Shown: piece after piece, positions 57,301-64,000 of the stretch
Layout: each line of letters begins with the position of its first letter
Position numbering within the stretch: the first letter of the stretch is position 1
Assembly (NCBI GenBank): GCA_005281725.1
Contig: SSBO01000007.1
Span: forward strand, 4,284,402-4,348,401
Origin: Wuchereria bancrofti
Lineage: Eukaryota; Nematoda; Chromadorea; Rhabditida; Onchocercidae
DNA length: 64,000 nucleotides
Direction of reading: 5' to 3'
Translations under genes and position numbers: made by a program
The notes under the pieces: generated by a model
What the model was told of the DNA's origin: nothing
The model's database searches: none
What the model saw: only the letters and a program-made list of their open reading frames with translations

Positions 57301-60300
57301 CCCTTTAGTCTCTAGGCTTCCTACGCCAATCTACGCCAATAATTCCCAGCTTTAATTCAGCATTTCCCAAATTGCTACAACTGAATCTTTTACGAAATCC
57401 CAAAAAACGTACTGTGAAAGTAAAGTGACTGTAGCGTTCTCTAAGTTGATACTTTGTTTACCAGATGGACGAGTCATATCTCCAGGTGAAGCAGCGCATC
57501 GAACGACACACTTTATAAGAGAGTTAAAAAAACGCGAACCACCCATGAAATCCAGAAATTTGACAACATCCTCGATACAACATAGCGATGCCAAGCATCG
57601 AACTATGCTAATTAACAATGACATATGTTCCATATTTGGTTCTAAAGTTTCACATTTATTAAGCTACTAAGAATCTCCTATATTTCCTTCAGATTTTGGA
57701 CTTCTGTGCTAGTAATGCTCAGTTTCAGTTCACAATTAATGATTCAAAATACTTAGAAGGTCTAATTATTTAACCCTGTCAGGATGTATATCTACAAAGT
57801 ATGAAAAAATTAAATTTACCAGCTATCCTAACAAAAACTAAAAAAACCGATTCTTCAAAGAAAGATATCAACCTTCGCAATAAGTGATAATCAATTCGAC
57901 CCAATATTGTAAAAGACCGAGGGAATGAAGCTGTAATACGCTTGTCCTTGACTGGCACATTCGTTGCACAACAGTAAATGCACTCTGGGGGACAGCTCTT
58001 TTCACTACAATTTAACCACCTATACCTTTTAGTTTAATAATATATCACACAGTAACTAAACAACGATAAACTCTCTTTACACGAAGTCGCATTTCATTAA
58101 ATATACATTCTGTGTATATATTTAATGCAATGCAACTTCACAATAATCTTTCAGTTCATAGCAGCATGCTTTCTGCTAGCCCACATTTAAGAGCATTCAT
58201 ATACTATGGTTTATCCCTTTTTCTATTGAAAAATTATTTGGAATATACTTCACCTATTTTAATTGTTCAATTAAAATTCTTGGTTAACAGTATGAAAGTA
58301 TACCACAAAATATATATAATTTGTGGGAAAGAAACTGACGCTTATCGTTCATATCTAATAATCCGATTTCCTTCAATGCATTACGTAGAAGATTTGGTGC
58401 ACCACGCATCAAGGAGCACAACAACCAGGACGCCGATTTCGCTAATGTATCATTACACTGTTCACTTATATCCACTGCCATTTTACATAGAAATCTTAAA
58501 AAACCATTTCGTAGATCCCTAAGCTCAAAAAATTCCGCAACTATGGTCAACCTAACTTTAGCTGATGTTATGCCGTATCTGATTTATTAATTAGTTAGCA
58601 ATTATCTATTGCCAAATAAACATGTGCAACAATCAGATTATAGCGTTTTAGAAGAACCGATACTCCATATATCGTGATATTTACAACATTAAACTCTACT
58701 CACTGAATAAACTTGTTAAATTAAAATGTAGATCTACAAAATCCAGAATTTACAAAATTAAAAAAACAAACGGAAGGAGCTGTGGTGTTAGATTTATGCA
58801 CAATGCTAACGTATCAAAATGTCGTTCTTCCACATTGATATTATGCCATATAATACAAGAGGCAGTCCATATCAGAACAGCAGCAACATCCTAAAAACTT
58901 TTTTGTAATACATTCTAACATTTAGTTCTCAACCTTTTTTATCGAACAAGATTTCATCTCATACGAAGTAGTTGTCTTCTGTTGAAGAGGTAAAGAGAAA
59001 GTTACTGACCTTCAAAACGAAACAGTCAAAAACATACTTTTCCTCATTATTATTCATGAAAATAGCAAAATGCGCAATACACCTTGTAATTCCAGTAATT
59101 ATTAGAAAATATAAGTTAACATCTACAGAAAAACTCAACAGAACAATAAGAAAAGACTGGAACAATTATGGTTGAGGTAAGAAACTCACTACGGACGTGC
59201 GCCGTATATAATAGGAAATCCAGTAACCGTGACTTGATAAAAAATGTCCGTATGAAACTATGGACTTGATGAACAATTTCAATTTCCCTCACCAATAATA
59301 TAATTAATTTTTGTTTAAGAAATAATTTTTATCAAAATATGAATCCAAAAAATGTATAATTCTATATAAGTATCTGCTTGGTGTTTCTGTTATGTGACAG
59401 TGCCAGAAAATTAGACTGCTCTTTATGTTATGCATGCAGTATTTTTATTTATGCTTCTATCGCGCATTTATTTTTTGGATTCATATTATTCACGTACAGG
59501 GATCTGATAACAAAAATTTATTATTTCTTAAAGACATGATGTAATAAAAGGAAAGAAATTCTAAGTGAATTGCTAATATATCAAAATTTAAAAAGCGGAA
59601 CAAACCCGAAGTGGCTCTTTATAATTCCCTGAAGTGATTACCGAAGTAACACCACGAAGCACTTGACACTGTTTTATGATACAAATTTGATGTTCCTTTT
59701 GTGCACATAAAGTAAAAATTAGATTCGGAAGCCATTCTAAGGATTCGCTGGTAACAGTACTGCCTTGCTCTGCAACCAGAAATATCCAAATTACTTTTAA
59801 TATTAAGAACATAACAAAATTTTTTGATCATACATAAATTTAATTAACAAGTTCGGACACTGAACATCGAGAAATATGAATTAAAATAAACCTATATATT
59901 GAATAATCAATTCAACAATCGAATAGGGCTTTGTCCGTTCATTATCGATCTGACAACAGAGTTCTGAAATGCGCTGATAAACTAGACTGGATAGTGGTCG
60001 ACCCAAGAAGAGCGCTACGACAGCACGTGGAAGTTCCGGAGCATACTGCCAAACGCAATATTTTTCAAGATAACATAGTTGTACCATAATGGAAAGCCAC
60101 TGAACGCTATAATTTTAGTTTCTGATTATAAAATGCCCAGATGATAAACATAAAACAGTTACTAATGAGTAGCAAATACCTCGTATGAATGATTTAAATG
60201 GCTGAATAATGTCCATATAGGACAAGAAAAAATCCATAAGTTATAAGCAAAACTAAAGGACTCGACTGACCGATGAAAGTAAGGAAACCCTGAACAGTTT

Positions 60301-63300
60301 TGATGTAGATAAAACAAATCATCTGGCGAGTTTTCGATTTCCCTCTAGATTTCATACTCACTCAGTTGGTCATACATTGCACAATTATTTTGAATAATTG
60401 AATAGACAACAGTAGTGATTTAAATTTAGCAAACGCATGATTGGCAATATTAAATGAACAGTAAATCAGTAGTTTTAGTTAAGAAGCAAATCTGTACTGA
60501 AAACTAGAAATAACGAACTAAAGTGTCTCTAAATTCAATTACATTGCAGGAATCCTTGATATTAATACCCTGATTAATGAATAATGCTTACAAATCTGTA
60601 TTTTTTGGACATGTATATGATAATGAAGCAGTGAAATTCATCCCCAATAACAGTATTTGCGATAAGGATAAGTTTGTAGAATCTGGCGGTTTTTTGAAAT
60701 AAAGACGCACCTGAAAAGCATTTTCAAAAAAGAAAGAGTTAAAGTCCGGTCCTTAAAAAACAAAGTTAAAAAACTGAAACAGTTGTAAGAAAATGTTCCT
60801 ATGCATACAGCAATGACGGGGAGTTTGTATGAGTCTGTTGAAATACGGATCTTGCTGTATCCAGTAGTGTTAAGTGGAGCGCCAAGATTGTACCACTGAG
60901 TAAGGGATGTTTCTGAACATAACTCAACTTGAACAGCTGCCGGAGCTGCTGAAAAAAGTGTTCATAAACGTCAGAAAACATTGGCAGAATGTCTGAATCA
61001 AAATATTACAAACAAATTTAAAAAACAACTCAATAGGAAATAAATACTTAAAATAATAAGTCTGAAATTTTTGTAGAACTCGCAAAATAACAATAAAGCA
61101 AACTTACTGCTTAAGGCAGGAACATGCGGTCGGATCTGTACTTCGTGAAGAACTATGTGGTATGGAAGACTAAGGGTAATATCGAACCATTCTTTGCTAC
61201 CCTCATTAAAATGATAGCTCCAATTAGCGGATCGAGTTCGATGTGGTGCAGCAACCGCAATCAAAGATAACAGCTGCCCACTAACATTTAGTGTCTGTTC
61301 AGAACTTATCGTACCTAGAAGTCAAGAAATGAATTCAAAACAATCCCCATAATGCGTACTTTATCGTTTGAGTAAACTCTAATGGAAACGAATTTTAAAT
61401 GATGTTAAGAATGATGTATGAAAAAAAAAAAAGAATCGGAAGTTAACAGCTGGTTAAAACATAGCAATGTTATAAATTTATTTCAGGAACCAGAAAACTT
61501 GTGAAAAAAATAGAATTTATATCAACAGAATTCTGTTCTACAGGTTTGCCCCTGTCCCATTTCAATATTTTCAGATTTCGACACATTTCAGCCAGGTGAG
61601 TCCAAAAAAATTACAGAGTGGTGCGTAATTGTACAATCCATCATCTCGCACACCGGTTTGTAACTTCTTCGATACTTGCCATCCATAATCATTGCCACCA
61701 GCCACTTGAGTGGACAACGAAGCAAGTTGTCGCATAAGAGGTACAGAAATTGGAGCTGCCCAATCATTTGTTGAAGCCAATATAGAACGTTCCAATTCAT
61801 GCGCCACAATTAAATGTCCTCCTGAAGTACTTAAAGAGCTATATACCGGATGGGAATGTATTTATAATATTTACAAAACTAGTGGAAGCTTTCTTTTAAA
61901 ACTTCAAATTTAACTAATCTGTAAAAGCCTCACCCACATGGTTCGGGAGTAGTTTAGCTTTCACACAGAAATTTTCTAGGGACGAAACTACAAAAAAAAG
62001 CGTATTGGGCGAAAAAAAATTTATATTAAAAATATATAAACTAATTTATATTAAAAATATATGCTTACTGATAAATTCAGATAAGCATTACAATTTGAAA
62101 GAGAAAACCAAAGTCTCGCAGTTCACATGGACATACGAAACAACAAGGACAAAAAATAAAAAACTAACCAAGTTCAGCAAAATAAATCCGGTTATGCTTA
62201 AGACCCAACATTTGTACAAATGCAAATGCGAGTGGCTTGGAAAGTGAGTAGTTCGATGGAATAGCACAGCGCTTTATTACTTGTACAGCTATTTCAAATA
62301 AACGCTTTGTCTCACTCGATACTCGTTGTGATATTTGCAATAGTATGGATAGTGCTTGATCACCCAAAGTTACGTGACTCCAACTGAAACAGATCTTCCA
62401 CTTTAATTAACACAGATCCTCTATTCTTATCATCTCCATTTCAAAACACTAAACCTGCAGACGTCAAGTTAAACCAATTAATCATTCAAAGCAATCCTCT
62501 TTTGACTGTAAAAATGCAGCATTGATTATAGTTATTTGTTAAATGGCCTCTTCAATGCCAGCCGAACTTACTGAGATCGATCTAATTTCCAAAGTAAATA
62601 AATGAGCATAATTCAGCAAGATACTTACTTTTCCACAGAAATTAAATTTACATCTGGAACAGCACTTTCACATGCTGCGACAATTTCAAATAGTTCTTCG
62701 ACTGCAATTGGGAAGCTGCTCAATAAATGATCTGATACGTCGCTTGAACGATCCAAGTAACAAGCAACCTGAAAACTGTCAGAATTATTCACACAATAAC
62801 AGTTCACACAATGCGAATAAAATATCGCCATTTTGTTAGCAGATAATTTCTACATAACTTTAATCTTCCTTTTAAACAGTATGAGAACTAAGTGATATAG
62901 ACAATGCATCAAGAATCAAAAATGAAAGGCGGATCAACAACACATGAATTGAACATCAACAACACATGAATTATGCAAAAATGAAAGGCGGATCAACAAC
63001 ACATGAATTGACAATTTCAGGCTTGCAAAACTGAAATATCGAAATAAGTTACAATTACCTGACTTAGCATTACATGGCGAAACATATTTGATTGACTTTG
63101 CCAACAAGGAAGCGATGAAAGACGGTTCAGTGAATCAACGCGTGCTGCGGATGACTGTTTCGGATCAACAAACTGTTGTGACAAAAAAATGAATACAAAA
63201 AATTATTCATGGATTATCAGCTTGAAATTATTGGATGATGTTACGTCTGCAGCGTAAAGCCAATTTATCGACAGCCGTTTCGAAACAATAGCAGAATGTG

Positions 63301-63479
63301 CAAAAAGAAAACTCTATTTGTGTCGTCTAATAAATAATACTTCTCTCAATAAGACTTACATCAGATAATTGTGAATAATGTGGACCGTACTGTCCCCACA
63401 AATCGAGCGCATATGGATAATACGGCAAATCAGTATTCTCGCACGTGTATTGTACATTGACTGGTATCTTTTGAGTAGC
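48359..63479 (-). CDS. BIRC6/BRUCE-like giant E2 ubiquitin-conjugating protein, C-terminal part (5' end outside window)
   Basis: Thirty-nine in-frame exons give 2,051 residues plus stop. Exons: 63479-63360, 63172-63059, 62768-62629, 62383-62169, 61975-61934, 61821-61615, 61314-61108, 60948-60809, 60710-60592, 60342-60180, 60099-59892, 59769-59606, 58890-58772, 58551-58340, 58004-57873, 57641-57413, 57158-56968, 56848-56715, 56376-56328, 56232-56088, 55752-55655, 55413-55242, 54643-54343, 54211-54022, 53717-53549, 52867-52738, 52672-52400, 52152-51972, 51878-51723, 51591-51354, 50770-50661, 50559-50464, 50372-50170, 49923-49798, 49666-49553, 49375-49280, 49128-48988, 48818-48729, 48580-48359. 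The UBC domain lies at about visible residues 1745-1935: [33 protein letters not shown] (catalytic Cys about 1845), [32 protein letters not shown]. Upstream blocks match human BIRC6: [51 protein letters not shown]6 is a hybrid E2/E3 that ubiquitinates apoptotic regulators and LC3. Any BIR domain would lie beyond the right edge. The least certain small-exon joins are 61975-61934 and 56376-56328. Confidence 0.9.
53100..53513 (+). CDS. Possible small nested gene inside a BIRC6-like intron (unknown protein)
   Basis: An uninterrupted 137-codon frame on the + strand lies wholly inside the minus-strand intron 53548-52868. CCCTGCAG at 53089-53096 ends three bases before the ATG, like a nematode trans-splice acceptor. 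AATAAA at 53524-53529 lies eleven bases after the stop. The product would have a hydrophobic start ([20 protein letters not shown]), a charged middle ([29 protein letters not shown]) and a hydrophobic end ([20 protein letters not shown]). That layout suits a secreted or membrane-tethered protein. I recognise no family. Chance open frames of this length in AT-rich intron DNA are possible, so this is a candidate only. Confidence 0.33.
   Translation: MAVTFIFLIYFLFPSHYAFSVNFFSTIYRIHSKGSLTSFFFLYFYLNSLFVTFAKSANNIYESKVKEGKQEKIKKNESQLLPYYLRHLNLGSSVEKMEKNWSEIIRNSNIKDADYFISCLLLLLLFDFFFTWLDLVQ
59336..59487. repeat. 17-bp inverted repeat enclosing about 118 bp in a BIRC6-like intron
   Basis: AATATGAATCCAAAAAA (59336-59352) and its exact complement TTTTTTGGATTCATATT (59471-59487) lie between BIRC6-like exons at 59606 and 58890. 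They could be the ends of a small fold-back element. No TA or longer target duplication is obvious. Confidence 0.75.
62917..63011. repeat. 36-bp direct repeat with a partial third copy, BIRC6-like intron
   Basis: The block beginning CAAAAATGAAAGGCGGATCA and ending ACACATGAATTGA occurs at 62917-62952 and identically at 62976-63011. The inner part ATCAACAACACATGAATT also recurs at 62955-62972. The array sits in the intron between exons 63059 and 62768. Confidence 0.9.
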
Positions 63480-64000
63480 CTAAAAAGGTATCCTGATAGG
63501 AATTTAAGCAACCACAGCGAAACCATGTCGCAGCTAAAATACTCTTCCGATTCTACAGTAACAGTGTGGTGCTTTATTTTTCTGTTTTTTTTTTTTTTGT
63601 TTTAAACTTTCTATCGTCAGTCTTCAGTATACCAACCGAAGATACATAAAATATTATCTTCGGAACAACTCAAAAAAAAAAATTTCTAGCTTAATTGTAA
63701 AGTAAAACAAATTAAACTGACAACTGTATCAGCATAGCAAAAACAACGTTTAGTATATGAGAAATTGCAGTCAAAAATGCTTATTTTCAATCGTAAGTTG
63801 AAGCACAGGATGGTTGGGAAAATGTATAAAATGTTGTTTTTGTGACTTGACTTATCATATTCAAACATCAAAGTAAAAATCAAACTTGGAAGCATGTGTT
63901 CGGTCGAAGATATGAATCAGTAGAAACTAGGGAGCAACTTCCCGAAGTTTTGTAATAATAGATGAAATTTCGTGCTGTATGAATTGATGACGATATATAC
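63480..64000. other. Right-edge region: intron of the BIRC6-like gene with a possible exon at the edge
   Basis: Mostly intron-like. On the minus strand the frame from 64000 to 63939 reads IYRHQFIQHEISSIITKLRE and ends at GAA|GTTGCT in phase 0. This is compatible with the phase-0 start of the next exon at 63479. An overlapping frame ending at CTTCCAA|GTTTGA is also open, so the choice is not settled. A T-rich tract lies near 63583-63603. Confidence 0.35.

Noticed and set aside
58112..58522. 136-codon + strand frame in the BIRC6-like gene
   Set aside because: It overlaps a well-supported coding exon (58551-58340) on the other strand and is probably a shadow.

Overview
The window is AT-rich eukaryotic DNA with many short introns in conserved protein genes. 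It reads as a parasitic nematode, most likely a spirurid or filarial-type (clade III) genome. The reasons are a precursor of RPLQF-amide peptides (the nematode NLP-12 cholecystokinin-like family), possible spliced-leader acceptor sites just before several start codons, and nematode-like gene sizes with introns longer than is usual in Caenorhabditis. The species cannot be fixed from the sequence alone. Exon models were built by hand from family homology, GT/GC..AG boundaries and phase continuity, and every model listed closes in frame.

Layout, left to right. 1673-4224 (+) is an nlp-12-like neuropeptide gene whose only intron carries a 193-bp GATA microsatellite. 5590-9641 (+) is a SCAMP membrane-trafficking gene. 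13608-20136 (+) is a TULP4-type WD40/SOCS/tubby gene. 21424-24089 (-) is the mitochondrial cysteine desulfurase NFS1, head to head with 24648-27631 (+), the casein kinase II alpha subunit. 29419-31784 (-) is a GSK-3 family kinase, head to head with 32810-35859 (+), an NAD(P)H-hydrate epimerase. 36754-38581 (+) is an Olig/HLH-17-like bHLH factor. 41784-47764 (+) is the nuclear 5'-3' exoribonuclease XRN2. 48359-63479 (-) and beyond the right edge is the C-terminal part of a very large BIRC6/BRUCE-like ubiquitin-conjugating protein: 39 visible exons and 2,051 codons. One of its introns may hold a small opposite-strand gene at 53100-53513.

The genes are mostly unrelated housekeeping, signalling and neuronal loci. 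There is no operon-like spacing, no CRISPR array and no recognisable transposon, tRNA or rRNA. The two head-to-head pairs (NFS1/CK2-alpha, 558 bp apart; GSK-3/NAXE, 1,025 bp apart) probably share promoter regions.

The less ordinary signals are two predicted GC-AG introns, short tandem duplications or hairpins next to splice sites, a 14-bp dyad motif shared by two intergenic regions, and the possible nested gene. I found no clear new multi-gene system.
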